Shown one piece after another: positions 1 through 12,000 of a stretch of 64,000 bases of DNA. The stretch is taken from the NCBI RefSeq assembly GCF_001619985.1, contig NW_017264199.1, positions 682,001-746,000 of the forward strand, in the 5' to 3' direction. Every line of letters starts with the position of its first letter. Position 1 is the first letter of the stretch. The position numbers and the translations under genes are program-made. The notes beneath the pieces were generated by a model. The model did no database searches. It had not been told where the DNA came from and worked only from the letters and a program-made list of their open reading frames with translations. Source of the stretch: Xylona heveae TC161 (Eukaryota; Ascomycota; Xylonomycetes; Xylonales; Xylonaceae).

Positions 1-960
1 GCCAGAAGATGATCGACCTTAAGGTACGTTCGTGGCCGTTAGGCTGAGGCTGCCAATCAGCCGGCTGGCGCCGCCAACACCATCTCAGACACGGCGCTCC
101 ACCAGTGCGGCCACGCAAAAGGGGAGGGGGGGGGGTTCAAAAGACGCATGAGTCCAAGTCAGAAAAGAGCCTAAAGCTTCATGTCGGAGGGGTCTAAAGC
201 AAGACCCTCGAAAAGGCAAGGACGGGGGGGTGTTTGCGCTCTGGCGGGAGGGGTGTTAAGAGATGCCCGATGCCGAGAAGGGAATCCTCAGCTATTCGGA
301 GAGAGGGATAGAGCCGTCTAGGATGAGAGACTTATCTAGACTTCCCTTGGACAGTTGGGGAGGTCCAGGACCATGGAAGCGTCATCGGGGATCGGATGAC
401 GGACGCAGCATTAGTTAGGTCGATTGAGAGGATCGAATTAGGGCGTTGCCTGTGGCTGTGGGGCGAGGGGGGGTGGGAAAGAGAGGAAAGGGGATCGAAG
501 GAGGGAAAAAGGGTACCATAACACAGTTGCGTGGTAGGGCGAGAGAGAGGAATAGTGAAGGATTTAGTTAGAAGCAGGCAGTTTTTCGTTAGTGTAGTAG
601 TGGAGTGCAAGTAAGCGTGTCGGCGTGGGATAGAGAAGAAACGACTAATAGTCTTGGGTCATCGAGTGCGGCGACTTGGGGGAAGAAAGTTTCCGCATGG
701 AAAAGTCATCACCGTGGTTGGAAGTAGTGGTGGCAGCCAGTGCTCGTAATCGAGCTTGCTGAGTCCGAATTGTTTCCAATCACAGCCAGCCCATGAAGAA
801 ATCAATTTACAGTAACTACCTACCTACCTTATGTCGCACCCACCTTGGCATCCTTCGCAGTGAAATTGGTCTTTCCTCTATCCAACTTACCCCGATTGCC
901 TTCCCTTGTGCCGCTCGTTCTCTTTCAACCTTACCTACCTTAGGTACCTGGGTAGTTAAG
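1..960 (-). promoter_or_regulatory. Pyrimidine-rich upstream region, probably of a leftward gene outside the window
   Basis: Read on the minus strand, 300-620 is rich in C and T tracts and has no ATG-started frame of note, which is the usual look of a fungal core promoter or 5' leader. The open stretch at 332-610 begins with TTG and is low-complexity in Ser, Pro, Leu and Thr, so it is taken as untranslated. A run of ten G lies near 126-135. The first 23 bases read like an exon edge (AAG then GTACGT on the plus strand), but they are too short to assign. Inference only. Confidence 0.3.
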
Positions 961-3900
961 CGTTAGATGGTACCTCTGGATGTTTCTGCATTACAACCCT
1001 CGCCCCTCTATACCGATTTCCTATTACTGCTAACTTTAGACCGATTTCCAAATCAGCGCTCCCCTACATGGCCTAAGACTTTTCGAGAAATTGCAGGGTA
1101 CGAAATCAGCATCAGGCATTCTTCCTCTCTGCGTACACTCGGCAAGGACGATGCCATTGGCATTGAACGCATTTCAAATGGTGGCAGATACCTACGACCA
1201 TGGAAGTGCCAAGTACGCCCTACACGCGGCTTTTTCTACAGTATTCTAACGGCTGTAATCGCAACTGAATGTGAGGTCGATGGAGCCAGAGAGATTTCAT
1301 GGTATCAGAACCACCACAACAAGAGGAATGTGAAAGAGCATTCTGTAGGGTGGTCATCTCCTCGAACATCATACTTTCAATTGATTTTGTACCCTGGTTT
1401 TGCTATCTTTAAGCCATGGCAATATCTGCCACGCGGGTGAGGAATTCATCGATGGATCCTGAGAAGACAGACACACTCGAAGACGTGTCTGTGTGTGTGC
1501 GTGTGACGACTTTGCTTGAGCTCCATGTTCCACTGGCAATTGACAGGCAGCTGCCGCAGGTCCCCCTGCTTGCATGCCCCTTTCTGGGCTCTTGTCGACT
1601 CACGAGCAGAATAAAAAGCGGGTGTTAACCAAAGTAAGGTACGGGCTACGGCTTCTACGTAGCTTAAACAAAAGGGATTTCTCTCAGTCTAGGTAGGTAC
1701 AGTAGTAGGTACGGCAGGTGCGTTGAACGCTTTGGGAGCTGCCTGGTTGCGGGATCGGCGGGCTGTAGGGTCGAAAGCAGCCGAACCCGCAGTGGGACAA
1801 GGTTTCGCGCCATCGACTCCTTAGCTGCACGGTCCAAAAGTACTCGCCCCACCGGTCTACGGTACTTTCGGCAGCTGCCAGCTCGCCACACACAGCCCTG
1901 TGTCGCTCCGAGTACTCCGTACTGCTACGCTCGTTTTGGGTACAGTCAGACGATTGAAAGTTGTGCCTTTTCAATTTCTCTCTAACATCAAGGACAGGGG
2001 AATGCCATGCAACGGAAGAAAGCTGCAGCTCCACTAACGCAACTTTGAAGAGAGAGACGTCTTCCCTTGTGCCATTTGATTTTTGTTGAATTGCAAACCC
2101 TTTTGCGAGTCTATCAATTCCATCGTCCTTTCTGCCGGAAATAGAAAGGCTAGCCGGGCTTAAGGACGCGAAAGCAGGTCTGCCCGAGAAGTTACAGAAG
2201 ATGAAGACAGTCCTGCACATACAACCGGATTGAAACTGCTGCTCTTCTTCTCACTGTCAGTCCGCTTTGTTTCCGGTTCTAGATCTGTACGACAACCTCT
2301 CCCATCCACTTTCTCTCATGGTGACCTTTTTGGGGTACAGCTTGCATTTGTCAATGTATGATGGGTTAGGGAAAGAGGAACTCGGTCTTCCCTAGACCAC
2401 CTGTGTACTCGGTATCTGCAGCAGACCGAGTTTTCGATTGTTCCCTAATCCTGCCTATGTGTTAAATGAGATTCATAGTTCGTGGCCGGTGGTGACCGCA
2501 GCCGGCTTCATGGGGTTGAAGGTCTTGCGCGGTAGTGGTGGAACATTGACACTAGCCCTGCTATCCACGGCCTTTTCACCTATTAGGAAGAAGAAATTCG
2601 CCAGCCCATATCGAATTCTCACTGAAAGTAAGAAAGAACTACTCTGGAACAGAGAGACTTCGATTCTTGTCTCGTCTCGTCTCGTCTCAATCTACTAATT
2701 ACGTGACCAGGCTAACACGAACAGATCTTCGAATGCGTAAAGCAAGTTTAGAAGTCGATTGGGCTTTTAATCTTCTCTTCTCTCATTACTATCTTACTCA
2801 AGAGCAACAAAAATCTAATGCCAAGTAAATCAAAGCAAAAGTTAAATGAACAAAAAACAAGCGGGGGTTATCACGAGACAATCTTGGTTAATAACGGTAA
2901 GCTTCCACGTCCTTTTACTTGTCTTATTATAAATATAAATATTTTCTATTCCAAAAATATGAAAAGAAAAGCAAACAATTGTTACGTTTCCTCCTCATTG
3001 TTCGTTGAGCTTGAAGAGGCATTCTGGCGGACGGACCATGGGTTCCTATATCGCCATCAGTGACACAGGCTCGTCCATAACTGCCGGCCCGCTATTTCTT
3101 GTGACCCGAGGCGATCGGCAGTGACTGCAGAACGGGTAGCCGCTCACGACACGTCCATATCCCAATTACGCAATGAAATGCCATGTCCATAACCAATCTC
3201 TTCCAGTTTCTCGTATCTGCTGTTCAGCGCCCGCCCCTGGTCAATAGAACTTTACCGCAACTTATCGGACTTATCCAGAGAATTCTCTTATTTTCTGCTT
3301 TCTTTTTTTCTATTCTGGGATCCCGCTGTAGACGTCTAACCACTTGAGATTCATCCAATAAAAGATGGAGCCAAGAAGAGAATTGTGATTCAGCAAATCC
3401 TGGTGCATTTTCAGAGCTCTATCTTTCCTCTTCGGCTCGGCAGGGGCCGTCGCCTCTTTGATTCCTCATCCCAGCCAGCTCTTGACAGTTTTGACACAAC
3501 CGCTGCATGTCTCACCCTTATGACGAGCAGAGCCATTCGGCCCGGGACGTGACACTGGTACAGATAAAACTGCTTTGGGGAGCTAAATAATGATTCGACC
3601 TCTTTACATGAATAACGCTAGCAGGACGCCCCCGCCTAGCGATTAATGGTCTCGTAGCGGCGAAAATTCTGTCGGACTTTGGGGCCACGAGCGACGCAAA
3701 TGAAAAGCTGTCAATCGTGAACGCGCCATAGAACTCCCGGGGTGCTTTGCGCTTCTCCACCTGAAGTGGATCGTGCGGACCGATTCTGCTCGATCCGATC
3801 ATAGTACGCTGTCAATAACCGCGGGCTATTCTTGGGACGATTACTATACACGCGTGTGGACTCTCTCCACTCCGCAATACCACCTCTTGATCGTTTTTCA

Positions 3901-6900
3901 TTCAATGGCTTCAATTTTTTTTTTAATATCAGCAGTGGATTGTCATCATGATTAGGCCTGAGCTTAAAGCAGACTTGACGGCAATGACGGCAATATTGCC
4001 CAGAATGGATTTTCTTGCTTGGTGTTGTAGAACAAGGCTCGGTCTGGAAAAGCGACCTATCCGAACCCGAGACGGCCCAACGCTTGTCCGGAGGACTCGT
4101 AACACCACAACAACAAGAGGATGGCTATCCCTGTTCTCTCTTTCCTGTGTCTGCAGAGGCCCACTGTTCAGATTCTTCAGGCAGTCCGATGACTATTTCG
4201 TGGGGCAGATTGTGGTACCTTGCGACAGAGGCTACTTGAAAAACGGGGAGTGAGCGTCACCAGGATGCACGAAGGCGCATGTCACGATCCTAATTTATCG
4301 GGTCACAGCAGACACTCTGCAAGGGCCGCTTGTCGCATGAAGGATCCTCCGTAGGATCGTCCTGAAAGGGATCACGATACAGTAGGAGAACCCTGGATTC
4401 TTCAGCTTTGGATTTGCCCGTCCTATCAATGCTACCAAACGCTCTGGTTTCATCCTCAAAAACCCGGTCGACCTTGTCCAAAAGTTCTAAAATATGTCAC
4501 GTGGTTAGACCACGTTGACAGGATTCTTCAGTTTACGGGGAGTGTGCCTCTCGAGGTCTTGGATCTCTAGAAACAAGGCGGACTAAGGCATGAGCCTCCC
4601 GGGTTTAGAGGATCTGGTTGGAGAAGGCGTGGGCCGGCCGGTCTGCGTAGAGAAAACCTAACACAAGGCAACCAACACTCCTCTGGATGACATCCCCCGG
4701 TTTAGTAGACGCCTGGCAAGCCACCGCACTGTTAGGATGCGTAATCTCCGTCGCACGGGAAAGTAAACACGTCTCTGATAAGTGCAGCCTTTAGTTCAAG
4801 CTCCGAAGTATTCGCGAGGCAGGAAAATCCAACAAAATGAAAAGGAAAGCAAAGCAAAGCAAAGAACCTTGCAGAACAGTGGACGAAACTAAGTGTCGGC
4901 AGATGCTCGGAGCTCCACCGGCCCCGATCTCCAATTAGTTCCCGATGCAATCAGTTCAGCGGCACAGGCAATTGGGTTGCAAACCTAGCTAAGCTATTGA
5001 GGCTTCCCATTGCCATCTTTCCAAAAAGACAGTACGACTCAACCTGTGGCAACATCCAGCCCCGTCCGCTCTCGGCCGCTGTGTTGTCTAGAATTTCCAA
5101 AACGTACGGTTTTACCATTCTCTCAGGCCTGTCCTTGTTGATGCCGAACGATTCGATCACGCGGATTGGTCATCATGGACGATGGTCACTATCGGACTGT
5201 TCGCAGACGACTTTCTTAATCCTGCTTACCGAGATCTCTCACTTCTTCAGCAACTGTCCTAATTTCCATTACTCATGAATGTCCCTCCGTTTACGGAGAT
5301 GCTTCCACTTGCCCGTTGCACACTAACAACCTTTCTCTCTCCAGGAGAAACAATCAACATGGCGTTTTTTTTTTCCTTTGCTACGTCGGTCCCCTTTGCT
5401 AGTAGATTGGTTTCATTGGTGTAACGCGTCAGAAGAAAGAGCTCGCACGGGCAAGCAATGGTTTTCCAAAAGATTCCGCCCTGGCTACTTGCCTATGCTC
5501 GCTGGACATAAACTCTTCGCTCTCTGGATTTTCCCGAGAGACAAGACATGACATTTTCACCGTTACATCAATAGGCCGAGGCTGGTTTGTTGGTAATATA
5601 TGGTACTGTCATGCCGCAGGAACAACCCGCAGAATTGTCACCGTCCATGATCCCCTTGAGTGTGCCGAACCAAGAAATTGTCACCTGGACATAGGTATGC
5701 TCGTTGTCCACATAATCGTGGGCGTTGGCGGTGCGGAGAGCCTTTACACAGCTCTACATTCTACTGATCTTATTCAGATTGGTCCCTTCCATGCAGGAGA
5801 ATCCTTAGCATGTGCAGGCCAAGGCCCAACAAAAGACTATCAGCCGATGACGGCTGGAGGTGTAACAGCAACAATATGGCTCTGTGCATCTCCCGTGCAT
5901 TTTCGCTACATAACTCGGCGAGGAATTTTAATTCCGATCCAAATTTCCCTTCCGATTCTATCCGAGGTTATTTGACCGCTTCGGACAAATGGAATTGCCC
6001 AAATGAATTGTTACGAGCAGATCAAGCGGGAGCTGTCAGAGATTCCGTTTTACACAGTGCAGAGACTAGGAATTACCATGGTAAAGCGTTCCTGTTCCCA
6101 TCTTAGACCCTGCCTCGATATTCAGAATTTCTGTTCAACAAAGAGCAGCGTTCGAGAGGCTGAGGAGAGCAAATCTCTCATGAGACACTCTGCATCGAAC
6201 AGCTAAACCCGACATCTGTTGTGTGCTAAAGCAATGCTTGGAAGCAGAAGCGGAAAAGCGGGGCAGTTCAGATACCCTTATTCTCATCCATTCCTCAACT
6301 CTCCATGACGGCCCGTGTCTTGACAGCTGCCGTCTTGAAATGTGGTTCAGTCAGAGCATATCTCATTTCGTATTCTACTCAGTCCCTTAGACTTCCCTTT
6401 GACTTCCAAATGAGGTCGTCTGTGCTGTCTAACAAGTGACGATATCCCGTCGTCACTTTGTGACACATCAAGGTGCACCTAGACGCCAACAGCAGGATTT
6501 TCCCTTCCGGGTTTCAACACTGCAGGACCCATTGTGCGAATCTGGTTCTTTCCTTTCCTTTACCCGGAAATGATACTCATCAGAGGCGTTTCTTGTGTCT
6601 TGATTCTGCTTGTGGGCCATTGTGTCTACGAAACACTGCATTGCACAACGCTACGCTATGCTTCAAGCTGCCCCTGCGTCTGCACTGCACATGTGTTTGG
6701 CTGGCGGGTGGAGAGATGCGAACTGTTGCCCAAAGCGCTACAGTTTGGTTTTTCGGTTTTGGACTTCTTTTATTGTTATTGTGTATCCTTGATGGCTGAC
6801 ACTCCGAATCCAGTGTATATTCTTCCTTCTAGGCCCGAGTTCGATACCAATTCCTTTGCTTGCTCTCGAAATGACCATAAGCGGAAGTCCCCACGAGTGA

Positions 6901-7900
6901 AGCTAGATTATACGGCGATATTTTGGAGGGTAGGATGTCCCGGTTTTGAGAGAGGAAAAAAATATAGCGGACAATACTGTCTGCGACATTGGAGCTGCAA
7001 TCTGCTTTTCAGACCTGGACTTAATTGGGTGCAAAACGCACGACGGCATGTATGATCCATTTGGTTGACACTTCCACTTCCTCATGTTTTCTCTCGTCTA
7101 CTACAACTATAGAGATCATTCATGTCTCAAAGGTATCAAAGTATTGAGGTCATTACCCTTTCCGCGCCAAATTTCACTACCTTTGATCGTCCCTCCTGCT
7201 TCTTCGCCGTACTCTTCTTTTAATCACCTTCCCCTGCTTCGTCCTCCTGATAAAACTTTGCACTCGGACAATCTGGGTTGTCTTGTCTCGCCCCTTGATT
7301 CCCTTTGCGGATGCTCGATTTTATTTTACCATACCCTAATCTCGGCGTCTCCGATGGGGCGTTTGATCTCGTCTATCTGTTCTTTTGCAGAATGCATAAT
7401 CCATTGGATTTATTTCCTTCTCAATAACTTGATTCTGGCATAGCCAACTAATTCGCGATTCTAGGAGGAAAATATCATAACCAGTTTTTTTTACACATCA
7501 GCCGCGGCGGCAACAGCAAATAAATTCCAGTCAGGTAACAACGCACATACACACACAGGCGCCTCGACATAGCTATGCCTGCGCAACCCTTCTGGTGCCC
7601 ATCGTATAAGTGTCAGACCCGTACCGTCGTTCGTACCGTTGTCATAATACTGTCATCGCAAGGCGAAGTGATGATTTCTCTCCGCTTCTTATTCTTATTC
7701 TCTTTCACTTTTCCCTCCATATTTATCACTCTTAAACGGCCCAAGGTTCCCCTCGCATTCGCATGCATAGCAGACGCTCCTCTGACTTTTGACATTTCAA
7801 ATGTGGGTTGGTTTGTTGGTTTGTCAGTTATTCCTCGCGTCTTTCTTCGGGGTCTCCGATGGAAATCTGAGACATACATGCATGCATGCCATTACCGGCT
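961..7900. other. Gene-poor stretch, no supportable gene
   Basis: About 7 kb with only short frames whose translations look like chance: no recognisable domain, no consistent splice phasing and no long ATG-started frame. The longest (6534-7055, 173 residues) has an erratic, Cys-rich composition and no motif. TAGGTA/TACCTA motifs recur near 815-955 and 1690-1720, including a palindromic AGGTACCT near 945; such motifs are common in fungal intergenic DNA. A noncoding RNA or a very fragmented gene cannot be excluded. Confidence 0.4.
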
Positions 7901-7971
7901 TACCCCGTAACCTAACCTTTTTTTTCCCTTCCCCTTCTCTTCTTGTTCCCTTAGTCTCTTTTGGTCCCTTT

Positions 7972-8063
7972 AGACCCTATAGACCCTATAGACCCTTTCA
8001 AACAATCACGCGGGGCCGCAGGTAGCAGGTAGTTAGCAGGTAGTTAGCAGGTTAATCACGCGG
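7972..8063. repeat. Two adjoining short tandem repeats with a flanking direct repeat
   Basis: A 9-bp unit (agaccctat) is repeated about 2.8 times at 7972-7996. It is followed by an 11-bp unit (agcaggtagtt) repeated nearly three times at 8024-8054. The second array is bracketed by an exact 10-bp direct repeat, aatcacgcgg, at 8004-8013 and 8054-8063. Read directly from the sequence; no function is assigned. Confidence 0.8.
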
Positions 8064-8213
8064 CCCGCCTGCCCGTCAATAATAATATTACTCCTTGAAC
8101 AAGCTGCCTACGAGATGTGAGATGCTAGTTTGCTCGTTGCTCTTTTGTTGCAGTTGGGTACAAAGCGTACGGGCCGCCCCGACGTCGCGGCGTTGCTTTG
8201 GGGGGGTTGTTCG

Positions 8214-8233
8214 CAGCAGCAGCAGCAGCAGCC
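8214..8233. repeat. CAG trinucleotide microsatellite
   Basis: About six and a half CAG/AGC repeats in a GC-rich intergenic patch. No convincing coding frame spans it. Confidence 0.8.
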
Positions 8234-9073
8234 ACACCACGCGACGGGCAACCCATCTTCCCCCTCCTCTCCTGCGGGCGTTTGATTGCATATTGCAGAA
8301 AGGGACTCTTATTTTTGTTTATTTCTCTTTTCTTTTCATTCTTTGATATGCTCCGGACTACCAAGTCTCACATAATGGTATTTATAGACTGCCCTGTATT
8401 TTCGGACGTCCTGAGTGAACTTCTCCCATGTACAATTCAGCAGGTGCTTTTCTCCAAAAAATGATGCTCTATGCACTTCGATGGAAATGACAAGGCCATG
8501 ACGTGGTTAATCAAGGGACGACACGACAAGGAATCATTTTAAAGTCAAGCCTAGATTCGCAAGGCATAATATTAATCTCGCTTCACGCATCAGATACATA
8601 GAGTCATCATCCACACTGGGGAGGTGAGTTTGAAGTAATTTAGTAGTAATTAGAATATCTAAAAAGTCTTCGTTAAAAGAAAAAAAAGAAAGATGGTTTG
8701 GAAGACGATCAAAGCATTCAAAAGCAGATGGCCACATGAAAACAAAGATTCGAAGATCTAGTCGCAAAGATAAAAAAGAAAAAGAAAATGAGAAGTGAAA
8801 AAGTGCATGATGCGAGGTTCTGTACAAAGGTAGAATGGAAAGAAGATATGGTAGATAGAGATGACAAAAGTTATCCATAAAGGCGCAACAAGATAGAAAT
8901 CGATCCTCCCTCAAAGATCTTTTCCCAACGGTTGTGTGCCACGGTCAAACTTGAACGACCCCCTCTTTGATCGTCCTAAGTGTCCATCTCCATCATTGTG
9001 TCCTCAGTCATCATATACTCGCCAAGAGAAAAGAAAATGTCAATAAATTTGGTATCAATAGCACACGCTCCCT
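8234..9073. other. 3' flank of the acetyl-CoA carboxylase gene
   Basis: This is downstream of the ACC stop codon. The plus strand becomes purine-rich and A-rich around 8650-8830, so the ACC transcript here would be T- and pyrimidine-rich, as expected of a fungal 3' UTR and terminator region. No separate gene is seen. Confidence 0.4.
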
Positions 9074-12000
9074 TTACTGGGAGGTAAGGTACTGCAAGAC
9101 CTTCTCCTTCTCCTCGATGGGCAGCATGGAGAGGACTTGAGCAACACCCTTGAGGCCGCCTTCCTTGTTGCTGCGCAAGAGAGCGGCCACGTCGTATGCG
9201 ACACCCTCCGTCTTGAGAAGGTCAATCTTGGCATTAACCTCCTTGCGGTTCTCCTCGTACCACTGCGCAACCTCGCGGTCGTTGTGCGCAAAGTCCTCGA
9301 TAGCGGACCAGGCACGCAGAGTGTTGAGGTTGTGCTCACGGCTGGTCGGGCCGCGGATAGACGAGCTGGCCAGTTTCTTGAGGATCTGCTCCTCATTCAA
9401 TCTTCTCCGGAGACGCCAGTAGAAGAAGCGACGAGCCTCAGACCAGCGGAGCGGCAGGCGAATGGTTCCCTTGGCTTGCATACGGCCGGCACGGTCGTGA
9501 AGGTCAGCGAACTGCAGCGAGATTTGCGTGTAGATGGGCAAAAGATGTTGCTCGCGCTCAGTCATCTTAACCTTGATTTCGGACTGCTGGTCGTGCGTAA
9601 TGTTCGGGTCGGTCAGAGACTTCTTGAGTTGAGCGTAGGTGGGGTCAAGGCGGGCCATGGTGTCGAGCTGCTTGTCACGACGGTACTTGATGTTCACAAT
9701 ACCCTCAGGCTCAAGCACACCAGCGCGAGCGTCCTCATCAGCATACATCTCCATAAAGTCATTGTTGATGGTGGGATCCACGACGACCTATTTTTTCTGT
9801 TAGCATTCGATATACTCGGTTTGAGGTCGAGATTGTAAGGAGTACGTACCCAAGAGCCACCACGGAGCTCACCGAAAGGCGGAATGTAGACAAAGATAGG
9901 CTGCTCATACTTGACAAGAGCATCAACGATGTATGATCCATATTTGAGCACTTCGTTGTACATGTCACGCTGTCCACCAGAGAAACCTCTCCAGTTGGCC
10001 AAGATCATGAGCGGCAGCTGCTCACCATTGTTGAAGTCCCGAATGGCTTGAGCGGTCTTGAAAGCCGAGTTGGGGTACCACACACCACCAGCCTCGTTGG
10101 TGATCTGCTCCATAGAGTCAGGATTGGCCGGGTCGGCAGGGGTTACGTTCTCGACAGATCTGGTCTCGACACCAATGACACCTATGGGGATACCACCAAG
10201 ACGAGCACGACCAACGACAACAGTCCTTGCCCAACCACCAAGAGTCTCAGTGAAAGAATCCTTGTCAAAGAGACCAGAGAGGAAACCCTCTTCATCGTCC
10301 TTGCCAGCAATGAGCCATCTCACATCGTAGGGCTGCTTCTGGGGAGGATAATAGGTGATTTCACGGTCCCAAGGGTCGGCAGAAGGCGAAATGGGGACGG
10401 GATTGCCCTTCTTGTCAGGAACGAACGACATCCAAGAGACGATCTGCGAGACACCCTCGAAGTCGTCGTTGGCAGTCATGTGAGAAACGCCATTCTTGTA
10501 CATGATCTGAGTGCCTCCAAGCTGAAGGTTGGAAGTGTACACTTCACGTCCAAGCAACTTATTGATGGCAGGCGCACCAGTGAGAATGATGGGCTGGCCT
10601 TCGATCTGGATTGCACGCTGGCCAAGGCGCACCAAGTATGCACCAATACCGACTGAGCGACATGTCACCAAGGTAATCGTGAAGATGTCTTCGTAGGCCT
10701 TGGAAGTGGCGCCGGCAATGAGACCGGAACCTCGGAGACACTCCACACCAAGCCCGTCTTCAGCACCAATGACGGTGACAATCTTGTGTCTTTCCTCACC
10801 ATCCTCGGTAATGGGCTCAGTAATGACATCTCGTCGCTTGCCGTCCTCGAAGCGCTTCTTCACCTCAGGAGTGAGATAGAGGTACTTGAAACCAGCTTCG
10901 GGCTTGTTGGGGTCGTTCCAGGCGACGGAGAAGTGCGGGATGAGCTCTTCTGCCATACCAATGCGGGCACCGGAGTTGGCGGAGAGGTAAATTCTCGGGA
11001 TGCCTAGCTTCCTTGCGAGTTCGGTACACTTGTGGAAGAACCTATCTTCCGTAGGACCAAAGGAGCCAATCTTGAAAGTGATGTCGTTGGCAATGATGAT
11101 GAAGCGACGACCACGCGGGTACTCAGGGGTCTTAGCAGTCACTAGCCAAGCAACCATACCATGAGTGTTGGTACCAGGCTCGCGTTTGACCTCAGCGAGG
11201 TTGTCATTATCATCGAGCACAAGTTCGCTGTAATCAATGCACTCGCCAGTGGGCGGCTGCTTGTCGTCAAGGAAGGGGTGTTTTGCGACAGCCTTCTGCC
11301 AACTCTGCTGGTACGCCAATCGGAAGAGCTCTGGGAAATCGTACACGTACTGAGTTCCCATCAAATGAGCCTTGTACCGCTTGGGTTGCAAAGCACCCTT
11401 TGTAGGGTAGGGCGTCGAGACAGGGCGAAGGTGCATGGCACCAATCTTGGTAGTTCCACCAATGCTCTGGAAAATCCATTCGCCGCTCTTGTCAGATTTC
11501 CTCTCGGCATAACTCTCGACTTCAATGATGAAGCCCGAGCTGTTGGTGATGTGCACACGCAAGGGGTATGGCATGCCGGTAGTGGGCTCCGTGCAGACAA
11601 TGCGGATCTCGGCACCTGTAACACGCAGTCTCCAAGCGCGACGACCGAATCTCTCAAGGAAGCCGGCAAGGGCCTCCTCAACCTCTTTGGGCTCGAGGGC
11701 AAATACTGGAGAGAAGTTGATGAAAATATGGTTCAGATCAGAGTTGTTATTACCAATAATCTCCAGCGCGTCCAAAATGTCGGTCATCAACCGGTCAGCC
11801 TCAGAGATGAGGTACTCCGCAGTGGGAATGTCATCCTGCAACCGGCCAGTTCGAACGACAGCACGAGTGAAGTAGCGCTTGTCGGTCTCGACACCCTTGC
11901 CAACGGCCTCGTACACGTGGATGTTTCTGTTCTCGGTAAAGACGGGTTTAATGTTAAACTTGGAAAGTCGTCCTAATTCGAGCTGGAATGCCAGTGCAGG

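Noticed and set aside
6534-7055. 173-residue open frame upstream of ACC1's 3' end
   Set aside because: Irregular Cys-rich composition, no motif, and in a stretch with overlapping chance frames in other phases.
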